A program made the translations under genes and the position numbers. A model generated the notes under the pieces. It ran no database searches. It was given only the letters and a program-made list of their open reading frames with translations, and had not been told where the DNA came from. Of a stretch of DNA of 7,101 bases, positions 1 through 5,833 are shown one piece after another. The stretch is from CAZESH01 sp964514665 (GTDB lineage Bacteria; Bacillota; Bacilli; Paenibacillales; KCTC-25726), in assembly GCA_964514665.1 (NCBI GenBank), contig CAZESH010000234.1, forward strand, positions 1-7,101, in the 5' to 3' direction. Numbering within the stretch: the stretch's first letter is position 1; every line of letters starts with the position of its first letter.

Positions 1-1
1 C

Positions 2-373
2 GCCAGAATGCAGGAAAGCATTCTCAGCTTGATGCAGATGGCCAAGACGAGCGCGGCTTTGGCCAAGTTGGATCAACAGGGCGGCTTGTTTATTTCCGTC
101 ATCACCGATCCCACCTTGGGCGGCGTATCGGCAAGCTTCGCCATGCTGGGCGACTACATATTGGCGGAACCGGGAGCGGTCCTCGGCTTTGCCGGGAGAA
201 TCGTGATTGAACAGACGATGCGGCAAAAGCTGCCGGAAAACTTTCAGACTGCGGAATTCAATCTTCAGAACGGACAATTGGACATGGTCGTCCACCGCAA
301 GGAAATGCGCAGCACTTTGATCAAGTTATTGGATATGCACATGGTTAAAGGAGGTTTGACCGGTGTCCATTGA
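2..373 (+). CDS. accD: Acetyl-CoA carboxylase carboxyltransferase subunit beta, 3' part (5' end outside window)
   Basis: This is the beta subunit of the carboxyltransferase half of acetyl-CoA carboxylase. With AccA it moves the carboxyl group from carboxybiotin on BCCP to acetyl-CoA, giving malonyl-CoA for fatty-acid synthesis in the cytoplasm. The frame is open from the first complete codon (2-4) and reads A-R-M-Q-E-S, the middle of the family's GGARMQE segment, so the gene enters from the left and the methionine at 8 is internal. About 123 C-terminal residues are visible of a usual 280-300; the N-terminal zinc finger is outside. Recognisable stretches are GGVSASFAMLGD (119-154), LGFAGRIVIEQT, KLPENFQTAEF and the closing HRKEMR. 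The motif usually read as DPTTGG is DPTLGG here (leucine codon 116-118). The stop at 371-373 lies inside accA, which implies co-transcription and translational coupling. Family assignment is firm; the incompleteness comes from the window edge. Confidence 0.97.
   Translation, partial: ARMQESILSLMQMAKTSAALAKLDQQGGLFISVITDPTLGGVSASFAMLGDYILAEPGAVLGFAGRIVIEQTMRQKLPENFQTAEFNLQNGQLDMVVHRKEMRSTLIKLLDMHMVKGGLTGVH
347..354 (+). promoter_or_regulatory. Ribosome binding site of accA, inside the accD 3' end
   Basis: The sequence AAAGGAGG is a near-perfect Shine-Dalgarno site, 8 bases ahead of the GTG at 363. It supports the GTG as the true accA start even though this places the start inside accD, and it fits coupled translation of the two subunits. 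Confidence 0.85.
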
Positions 374-1331
374 TCTGCCGTTTGAACAGCCTCTTGCCGA
401 GCTGAAGGCGAAAATCGCCGAATTAAAAAGCTTCGGGGATGAAAAGAAAATTGACTTTTCCGATGAAATCGCCAAGCTGGAGCAGAGATACCAAAAGCTG
501 GAGGACGAACTTTACACTTCTCTCAGCGCTGCGCAAATCATGCAAATCGCAAGGCATCCGTCGAGACCGAAAACGCTGGATTACATCCAGGCGATCTTCA
601 GCGATTTCATGGAGCTGCACGGCGACCGCCATTTTGGCGACGATTTGGCGATAGTCGGGGGTATTGCCAAGCTCAATGATATTCCGGTGACGGTTGTGGG
701 GCACCAAAAAGGAAAAGATACGAAGGACAACCTCGCCCGCCATTTCGGAATGGCCCATCCGGAAGGCTTTCGCAAAGCGCTGCGTTTGATGAAGCAGGCC
801 GAGAAATTCAAGCGGCCGATCATCACTTTTATCGATACGCCCGGAGCGTATTCCGGCGATACGGCGGAAGAGCGCGGCGTTGCCGAGGCGGTTGCCCGCA
901 ATCTGATGGAGATGTCCGCTTTTACCGTTCCGGTCGTCTGTGTCGTGATCGGAGAAGGCGGCAGCGGCGGCGCGCTGGCGCTTGGCGTCGGAAACCGTGT
1001 GCTGATGCTGGAGAATTCCATTTATTCCGTCATATCGCCGAACAGCGCTGCTGCAATCTTGTGGAAGGACGCTTCACAGGCGGACCGGGCCGCAGAAGCT
1101 ATGAAAATCACTTCCAAGGACATGCTGGAGCTTGGTATTGTCGAGGAAGCGATTCCCGAGCCGAAGGGAGGAGCCCACCGCGATTTTCCCAGTCAGGCGG
1201 AAAAAGTCAAGGATGCGATCAGCCGGCATTTGCAGGAGCTTTTGCAGTTAGATGGAGAAGCGCTTGCCCAAGACCGGATGAACAGGTTCAGAAAAATCGG
1301 CAGCTTCTCGTTTATTAAGGAAAACTTATAA
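363..1331 (+). CDS. accA: Acetyl-CoA carboxylase carboxyltransferase subunit alpha
   Basis: AccA is the alpha subunit of the A2B2 carboxyltransferase that forms malonyl-CoA with AccD. The 322 residues match the family's normal length (about 315-325). Residues 10-52 are charged and heptad-like, matching the helical N-terminal region that packs against AccD. The crotonase-fold core follows: HGDRHFGDD (86-94), GHQKGKDTKDN (113-123), FGMAHPEGFRKALRLM (128-143), IDTPGAY (157-163) and GEGGSGGALALGVGN (197-211), whose glycines form an oxyanion-hole loop in this family. KGGAHRD (268-274) comes near the end. The start is GTG at 363, supported by AAAGGAGG at 347-354; it overlaps accD by 11 bases. Two hallmark sites differ from the form I know: TPGAYPG reads TPGAYSG (Ser164), and ISPEG reads ISPNS (Asn227-Ser228). 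No terminator is visible after the gene, so read-through into pyk is possible. Identity is secure; the effect of the substitutions is unknown. Confidence 0.98.
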   Translation: MSIDLPFEQPLAELKAKIAELKSFGDEKKIDFSDEIAKLEQRYQKLEDELYTSLSAAQIMQIARHPSRPKTLDYIQAIFSDFMELHGDRHFGDDLAIVGGIAKLNDIPVTVVGHQKGKDTKDNLARHFGMAHPEGFRKALRLMKQAEKFKRPIITFIDTPGAYSGDTAEERGVAEAVARNLMEMSAFTVPVVCVVIGEGGSGGALALGVGNRVLMLENSIYSVISPNSAAAILWKDASQADRAAEAMKITSKDMLELGIVEEAIPEPKGGAHRDFPSQAEKVKDAISRHLQELLQLDGEALAQDRMNRFRKIGSFSFIKENL

Positions 1332-1373
1332 AATATATATAGCAACTTGCTTGTCATTCGGATAAAAGGGAAG

Positions 1374-1388
1374 CTGCATAACATGCAG
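1374..1388. repeat. Small perfect inverted repeat in the pyk leader
   Basis: CTGCAT (1374-1379), a three-base AAC spacer and ATGCAG (1383-1388) form perfect 6-base arms ten bases ahead of the AGGAGG site of pyk. It is not followed by a T-run on the + strand, so it does not look like a terminator. It could be a small mRNA hairpin, half of a protein-binding site, or chance. The rest of the 79-base gap (1332-1410) holds an AT-rich run after the accA stop and an isolated TTGTCA at 1351-1356 that has no well-spaced -10 partner; I see no convincing promoter. Confidence 0.35.
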
Positions 1389-1410
1389 AAAAACCTGTAG
1401 GAGGAACCCC

Positions 1411-3168
1411 ATGCGTAAAACAAAAATTGTATGTACGATCGGACCGTCGAGCGAGTCTTTGGAAATGTTGAAGAATTTGATGACGGCAGGAATGAATGTG
1501 GCCAGGCTTAATTTTTCCCACGGGGATTTTGAGGAGCACGGCAGGCGGATCGTCAATATCAAACAAGCGCGCAGCGAGCTTGGGTTGGCCGTGGCGATTT
1601 TGCTCGATACCAAAGGCCCCGAGATTCGCACAGGCAAGCTGAAGGAAGAGCCCATCGAATTGATTCAGGACCAGCATATTACGCTGACCACAGAAGAAAT
1701 TCTCGGAGATGCGAATCGCCTTTCCGTTACCTACAAGGACCTGCCGATGGATGTTGAAGTCGGATCCACGATATTGATTGATGACGGTTTGATCGGCTTG
1801 CAGGTTTTGGAAATACGCGGTACCGAGATTGATTGCCGCATCGTCAACGGCGGAGCGATCAAAAGCAGAAAGGGCGTTAATGTGCCCGGGGTCAAAACCT
1901 CTCTGCCGGGCATAACGGAAAAGGACAAGAACGATATTATCTTCGGAATCGAGCAGGGTATTGATTTTATAGCCGCATCCTTTGTCAGAAAAGCCAGCGA
2001 TGTCTTGGAAATCCGGGAAATTCTGGAACGTCATAACGCCTCGCACATTCATATCATCTCCAAGATCGAAAATCAGGAGGGCGTCGATAACCTTGACGAA
2101 ATTCTCGAGGTTTCCGACGGATTGATGGTGGCCCGTGGCGATCTTGGCGTGGAAATTCCCGCTGAAGAGGTTCCGCTTGTGCAAAAGCGCATGATTGAAA
2201 AATGCAATCTGGCCGGAAAGCCTGTCATCACGGCGACGCAAATGCTCGACTCGATGCAGCGCAATCCCAGACCGACGAGGGCGGAAGCCAGCGATGTGGC
2301 GAATGCGATATTTGACGGTACGGATGCGATCATGCTGTCCGGAGAAACGGCGGCAGGAAGGTATCCGATTGAATCCGTGCAGACGATGGCGCGGATAGCC
2401 GAGCGGACGGAAGGCGCACTGGAGTACAGGGAAATTCTGGTACGTCAAAGCATTGCGCAGCAAACCTCCGTTACCGAGGCGATCAGCCAGGCGGTGGCCA
2501 ATTCCGCGCTTGATCTTGATGCCAATGCGATCATTACGGCGACAGAAAGCGGCTATACGGCACGCATGGTTTCCAAGTACCGTCCCAAGGCTCCGATTAT
2601 CGCCGTAACTCCGGTTGAACAAGTGATCCGCAGATTGGCGCTCGTATGGGGCGTGCTGCCCGTCAAGGGCGAGGAGGCCAGAACGACGGATGAAATGTTC
2701 GATATGGCCGTTGACCGGGCAATGAAAACCGGGTGCGTCAACCTTGGTGATGTTGTCGTCATTACGGCGGGCGTTCCGATAGGCCGTTCCGGTACAACCA
2801 ACCTGATCAAGGTGCATCATGTCGGGGAAATGGTAGCCAAAGGCCAAGGGATCGGGAGCCAGCATGTGACGGGCAAGGTAGTGATTGCCAGTTCTCCGCA
2901 GGAAGCCATCGACAAGGTGACGCGGGATTCGATCCTGGTTACGGTCTCGACGGACAAAGAATATATGCCTGCATTTGAAAAGGCCGCTGCGGTCATCACC
3001 GAGAACGGCGGCATTACCTCGCATGCGGCGATTGTCGGATTGAATCTGGGCATTCCGGTTGTAGTGGGCGTTGAACGGGCGATGGAGATATTGAAAGGCT
3101 ATAACGAAATCACCGTTTATGCCGAATTGGGAGCGATTTATCCCGGGAAATTACGTCACATGAATTAA
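1411..3168 (+). CDS. pyk: Pyruvate kinase with C-terminal PEP-utilising extension domain
   Basis: Pyruvate kinase transfers phosphate from phosphoenolpyruvate to ADP, making pyruvate and ATP in the last step of glycolysis. The 585 residues equal the long Bacillus/Geobacillus form. The TIM-barrel core has ARLNFSHG (31-38), LLDTKGPEIRTG (64-75), a beta-barrel B domain at about 76-170, and the signature IISKIENQEG (215-224) with catalytic Lys218. Metal ligands are Glu220 and Asp244 (ARGDLG). TATQMLDSM (274-282) and LSGETAAG (309-316) follow, then the regulatory C domain (about 350-475). The extension (about 485-585) has GGITSHAA (533-540), the swivelling phosphohistidine motif of PEP-utilising enzymes, though it is not required for catalysis in known homologues. 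Asn34, Ser36, Asp66 and Thr67 match K+ ligands, and Glu71 (GPEIRTG) predicts a K+-dependent enzyme; K+-independent forms have Lys there. The ATG start has AGGAGG at 1399-1404. pfkA, its usual Bacillus upstream neighbour, is absent. Confidence 0.98.
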   Translation: MRKTKIVCTIGPSSESLEMLKNLMTAGMNVARLNFSHGDFEEHGRRIVNIKQARSELGLAVAILLDTKGPEIRTGKLKEEPIELIQDQHITLTTEEILGDANRLSVTYKDLPMDVEVGSTILIDDGLIGLQVLEIRGTEIDCRIVNGGAIKSRKGVNVPGVKTSLPGITEKDKNDIIFGIEQGIDFIAASFVRKASDVLEIREILERHNASHIHIISKIENQEGVDNLDEILEVSDGLMVARGDLGVEIPAEEVPLVQKRMIEKCNLAGKPVITATQMLDSMQRNPRPTRAEASDVANAIFDGTDAIMLSGETAAGRYPIESVQTMARIAERTEGALEYREILVRQSIAQQTSVTEAISQAVANSALDLDANAIITATESGYTARMVSKYRPKAPIIAVTPVEQVIRRLALVWGVLPVKGEEARTTDEMFDMAVDRAMKTGCVNLGDVVVITAGVPIGRSGTTNLIKVHHVGEMVAKGQGIGSQHVTGKVVIASSPQEAIDKVTRDSILVTVSTDKEYMPAFEKAAAVITENGGITSHAAIVGLNLGIPVVVGVERAMEILKGYNEITVYAELGAIYPGKLRHMN

Positions 3169-3189
3169 CTCCAAACATGGGAAAATATC

Positions 3190-3225
3190 AAGAGCGCTTC
3201 AGATGAAGATTCTGAGCGCTCTTTT
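3190..3225 (+). terminator. Intrinsic terminator after pyk
   Basis: The 5' arm AAGAGCGCT (3190-3198), a single bulged T (3199) and CAGA (3200-3203) pair with TCTG (3211-3214) and AGCGCTCTT (3215-3223) around the loop TGAAGAT. The pairing gives a 13-base-pair stem with a GC-rich middle, running into a T tract at 3222-3225 or so. It begins 22 bases after the pyk stop and should end the accDA/pyk transcript, largely isolating fxsA. Confidence 0.9.
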
Positions 3226-3271
3226 TCAATCATAGGGTAAAATAAGCATGGCCAAAATTGATGCAAGGAAC

Positions 3272-3280
3272 AGAAGGTGA
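3272..3280 (+). promoter_or_regulatory. Ribosome binding site of fxsA (decides the start)
   Basis: AGAAGGTGA lies four to five bases ahead of the ATG at 3285. An upstream in-frame TTG at 3258 would add nine polar residues (M-Q-G-T-E-G-E-Q type) before the hydrophobic N-terminus and has no good site of its own, so the start at 3285 is preferred. Confidence 0.7.
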
Positions 3281-3284
3281 GCAG

Positions 3285-3683
3285 ATGTTTCGTTTGATTG
3301 TGTTTTTGTTTATTTTAATACCCGCAGTAGAAATATGGGGACTGATCACGGTCGGAAAATGGATCGGGGCATTGCCTACGTTTGGGCTGGTGCTGCTGAC
3401 CGGTTTTGTCGGTGCTTTTATGGCCAAAAAAGAGGCGCTTCGGGTATGGCAATATGCAAGATTTCAAATGGCTTCCGGACAAATTCCCACGCGTTCGATT
3501 CTTGACGGCATTTGCATTTTCGCAGGCGGTCTGATGCTTTTGACCCCTGGATTTGTTACCGATTTTCTTGGTTTCCTGCTGATTTTCCCGCTATCCAGAG
3601 GGTGGTTCGCCGCGAGAATTTTGGCGTTCATCCAGAAGCGCATCCAGTCGGGCGGCTTTCATATCTTTTTTCGTAAAAATTGA
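3285..3683 (+). CDS. fxsA: FxsA family membrane protein
   Basis: This 132-residue protein belongs to the FxsA family (the Bacillus subtilis relative is YtzA, also near pyk). Escherichia coli FxsA is a cytoplasmic-membrane protein known because its overproduction relieves exclusion of phage T7 by the F plasmid; its normal role is unclear. Hydrophobic segments lie at about 3-24 (includes the conserved P-A-V-E-I-W stretch with Glu16), 28-47 (T-G-F-V-G-A-F-M-A-K) and a long region 75-104 that may be one or two re-entrant spans. The family hallmark, a glycine pair followed by LLTPGFVTDFLG (85-96), is intact. The C-terminus (about 105-132) is short, basic and presumably cytoplasmic. The first 30-odd codons are AT-rich and the ATG at 3285 is chosen on its ribosome site. 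A strong terminator separates it from pyk and I see no clear promoter in the 59-base gap, so it may rely on read-through or an atypical promoter. Family confident, function not. Confidence 0.93.
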   Translation: MFRLIVFLFILIPAVEIWGLITVGKWIGALPTFGLVLLTGFVGAFMAKKEALRVWQYARFQMASGQIPTRSILDGICIFAGGLMLLTPGFVTDFLGFLLIFPLSRGWFAARILAFIQKRIQSGGFHIFFRKN

Positions 3684-3686
3684 TGC

Positions 3687-3701
3687 TCTTTTAACAAAAG
3701 A
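3687..3701. repeat. Inverted repeat just upstream of the ppk -10 box
   Basis: TCTTTT (3687-3692), spacer AAC and AAAAGA (3696-3701) form a perfect AT-only-plus-C/G-ended dyad. It lies between the fxsA stop (3681-3683) and the TATAAT at 3706, in the spacer or -35 zone of the presumed ppk promoter. No T-run follows on the + strand, so it is unlikely to be an fxsA terminator. It might be an operator, but short AT-rich dyads occur often by chance. Confidence 0.3.
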
Positions 3702-3705
3702 AGGA

Positions 3706-3711
3706 TATAAT
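3706..3711 (+). promoter_or_regulatory. Candidate -10 box of a ppk promoter
   Basis: A perfect TATAAT stands 35 bases ahead of the ppk start. The best -35-like hexamer, TTGATG at 3680-3685, overlaps the fxsA stop and is 20 bases away, longer than the ideal 17, so the promoter may be weak, activator-dependent, or built on another -35. Placement in the 62-base fxsA-ppk gap supports a separate ppk transcript. Confidence 0.5.
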
Positions 3712-3745
3712 AAAGCAAAAAATGACAGGATTCGAGGGATGACGG

Positions 3746-5833
3746 TTGATTAAAGATATCAATGCTGTTCAGCGAGAAAAGTCAAAATATTTCAACCGTG
3801 ATTTAAGCTGGATTGAATTTGATTTACGTGTACTTGAAGAGGCTCGCGATCCATCAACGCCGCTTTTGGAGCGGGTGAAGTTTTTATCGATCTTTTCCAG
3901 TAATTTGGACGAGTTTATGAGTGTCAGGGTGGCCGGCATCAAGGAGCAGGTGAATCTTGCTCTGGGAAAAACGGATTTCTCCGGTTATACGCCCAAAGGA
4001 TTGTTTAAACGGGTAATGAAAAAAACCTCAAAAATGGTTTTGGAGCAGTATAAGGTATATCGTGAGCTTGTACGCGAACTATCCAAGCAAGGCGTTAATT
4101 TTTGCGATTACGATGAGCTCAACGGGAATCAACAAAAGGAACTGGACCAGTATTATCACGACATCATCTTTCCGGTATTGACGCCGATGGCTGTCGATCA
4201 AAGCCGCCCTTTTCCATTGGTCCATTCACTAGGCCTTTATCTGGCGATTATTTTGACAAAAGAAGGAAACGGAGATGAAGAGGAACCCTATTTTTCATTG
4301 CTGCAGGTGCCTTCCATTCTTCCCCGCTTCCTGCAGGCGCCGCTCAGGCAGAACAGCCGAAAGCGGGAATTCATTCTCTTGGAGCAGATCATCGAGCGGC
4401 ATATCCAATCTTTGTTCAGCGGCTACAAGCCGATTTCCGTTCATGCTTTCCGCCTTACGCGCAATGCAGACCTGACCTTGAATGAGGAAGGGGCCGAGGA
4501 TCTGCTCGATGAAATTGAAAAAGAGCTGCGCAAACGAAAATGGGGAATGCCGGTAAGGCTGGAAGTGGAAAAAGGGATCGATCCGTTTGCCCTCGAGCTT
4601 TTGAAGGAAGAGTTCGATATTACGGATAATGTGGTGATGATTGACGGACCGCTGGACCTCAGCTTCTTTATGAAATTTGAATCTGCGCTGTCGGGGCTGG
4701 ATTTTTTGCGTTATTCACGGATCGAGCCGGTTTATCCGATGGAATTCAGGGAATCGGTTGATTTGTTCGCCGTTTTGCGCGAACGCGATGTGCTGATTCA
4801 TCACCCTTACGAATCGTTTGACGCAGTAAACGATTTTTTGCATCAGGCGGCGACGGATCCCCAGGTGCTGGCGATCAAAATGACGCTGTATCGTGTGAGC
4901 GGAAACTCAAGCTTGATCCGCTCTTTGGCGATTGCAGCCGAATCCGGCAAGCAGGTCACCGTCGTGGTGGAGCTGAAGGCGAGATTTGATGAAGAACAAA
5001 ACATTGCCTGGGCCAGGCAGTTGGAAAAATCGGGATGCCATGTGGTTTACGGACTGGTCGGTTTAAAGACGCATGCGAAAGTGCTGCTAGTCATCCGTAA
5101 GGAAAACCAGCAGTTGACGCGGTATGTGCATGTCAGCACGGGCAACTACAATGACAGTACGGCAAAGCTGTATACGGATGTCGGATTGTTCACGACCGAT
5201 CCGGAAATTGGCGAGGACGCGTCGGGATTGTTCAACGAAATCACAGGGTATTCGTCTCCGCATGATTGGAAGGCGATTTCCGTTGCGCCGACAGATTTGC
5301 AGATCAAGCTGTTCGATAAGATCAAGCGGGAAATCCATATGGTTAAAGAAGGAAAACGCGGGAAAATCATTGCCAAGATGAATTCGCTGTCGAACCAGCA
5401 GATGGTGGACGAACTATACAAGGCTTCGCAAGCCGGGGTGCAAATCGATTTGATTATTCGCGGCGTTTGCTGCTTGCGTCCGGGTATCAAAGGGCTCAGC
5501 GAAAACATAAGAGTGATCAGCATCGTGGACCGTTTTTTGGAGCATTCGCGGATTTTCTATTTTGAAAACGGGGGGAATCCGGAGATTTTGCTGTCCAGCG
5601 CCGATTGGATGACGCGGAACTTGACGAGGCGTGTGGAACTGATGTGCCCGGTGAAGGATCCGCGGCTGCAACAAATGCTGATCAATGTGTTGCAAATCAG
5701 CCTCCATGACAATGTGAAGGCAAGGCAGCTTTTGCCCGGGGGCAATTATCTCAAAGTCGGCAATGAACCGCCTTATATCCGCAGTCAATTTGAATTGATG
5801 AAGATCAGCAACTGGAAGAAGAGTCATTTATAA
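3746..5833 (+). CDS. ppk: Polyphosphate kinase 1
   Basis: Ppk1 reversibly polymerises the gamma phosphate of ATP into inorganic polyphosphate. At 695 residues it is close to the 688 of E. coli Ppk and has the whole family architecture: N domain (about 14-118, YFNRDLSWIEFDLRVLEEA), head domain (about 130-315) and two phospholipase-D-like C domains (about 320-500 and 505-685). Key residues align with a constant offset of +8 from the E. coli enzyme: Asn53 (SSNLDEF, nucleotide), Arg383 (LYRVS) and Arg413 (KARFDE, Mg2+/phosphate), His443 (KTHAK, the autophosphorylated histidine), His462 (YVHVSTGNYN), Tyr476, Arg572 and His600 (EHSRI, second catalytic histidine). All are present, so an active enzyme is expected. 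The start is TTG at 3746 with GAGGGA at 3734-3739 six bases ahead; the frame is closed upstream by TGA at 3740-3742 and the next in-frame ATG is at residue 58, past the conserved N-terminus. The 3' end overlaps convergent ppx by 29 bases. Confidence 0.98.
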   Translation: MIKDINAVQREKSKYFNRDLSWIEFDLRVLEEARDPSTPLLERVKFLSIFSSNLDEFMSVRVAGIKEQVNLALGKTDFSGYTPKGLFKRVMKKTSKMVLEQYKVYRELVRELSKQGVNFCDYDELNGNQQKELDQYYHDIIFPVLTPMAVDQSRPFPLVHSLGLYLAIILTKEGNGDEEEPYFSLLQVPSILPRFLQAPLRQNSRKREFILLEQIIERHIQSLFSGYKPISVHAFRLTRNADLTLNEEGAEDLLDEIEKELRKRKWGMPVRLEVEKGIDPFALELLKEEFDITDNVVMIDGPLDLSFFMKFESALSGLDFLRYSRIEPVYPMEFRESVDLFAVLRERDVLIHHPYESFDAVNDFLHQAATDPQVLAIKMTLYRVSGNSSLIRSLAIAAESGKQVTVVVELKARFDEEQNIAWARQLEKSGCHVVYGLVGLKTHAKVLLVIRKENQQLTRYVHVSTGNYNDSTAKLYTDVGLFTTDPEIGEDASGLFNEITGYSSPHDWKAISVAPTDLQIKLFDKIKREIHMVKEGKRGKIIAKMNSLSNQQMVDELYKASQAGVQIDLIIRGVCCLRPGIKGLSENIRVISIVDRFLEHSRIFYFENGGNPEILLSSADWMTRNLTRRVELMCPVKDPRLQQMLINVLQISLHDNVKARQLLPGGNYLKVGNEPPYIRSQFELMKISNWKKSHL

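Noticed and set aside
1341..1356. Short palindrome AGCAA-C-TTGCT and TTGTCA in the accA-pyk gap as terminator or promoter
   Set aside because: The one-base loop cannot form a stable terminator hairpin and there is no T-run. TTGTCA has no -10 hexamer at 16-18 bases.
1354..3024. A 556-codon open frame on the - strand across pyk
   Set aside because: It mirrors the strongly conserved pyk coding sequence. Its translation is rich in His, Arg and Asn with no recognisable domain, it has no ribosome site, and long antisense frames arise easily from codon bias opposite highly expressed genes.
3258..3284. Longer fxsA starting at TTG 3258
   Set aside because: It would add nine polar residues before the membrane segment. 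The ATG at 3285 has the better ribosome site and gives the normal family N-terminus.
5785..5798. TCAATT-TG-AATTGA dyad near the ppk 3' end as a ppx terminator
   Set aside because: It is AT-only apart from its ends, has a two-base loop, lies upstream of no T-run in the ppx direction, and falls in conserved-length ppk coding sequence.
5414..5827. Open - strand frame of about 137 codons over the ppk 3' end
   Set aside because: It lies fully opposite conserved ppk residues including His600, shows no family motifs, and is best explained as a shadow.
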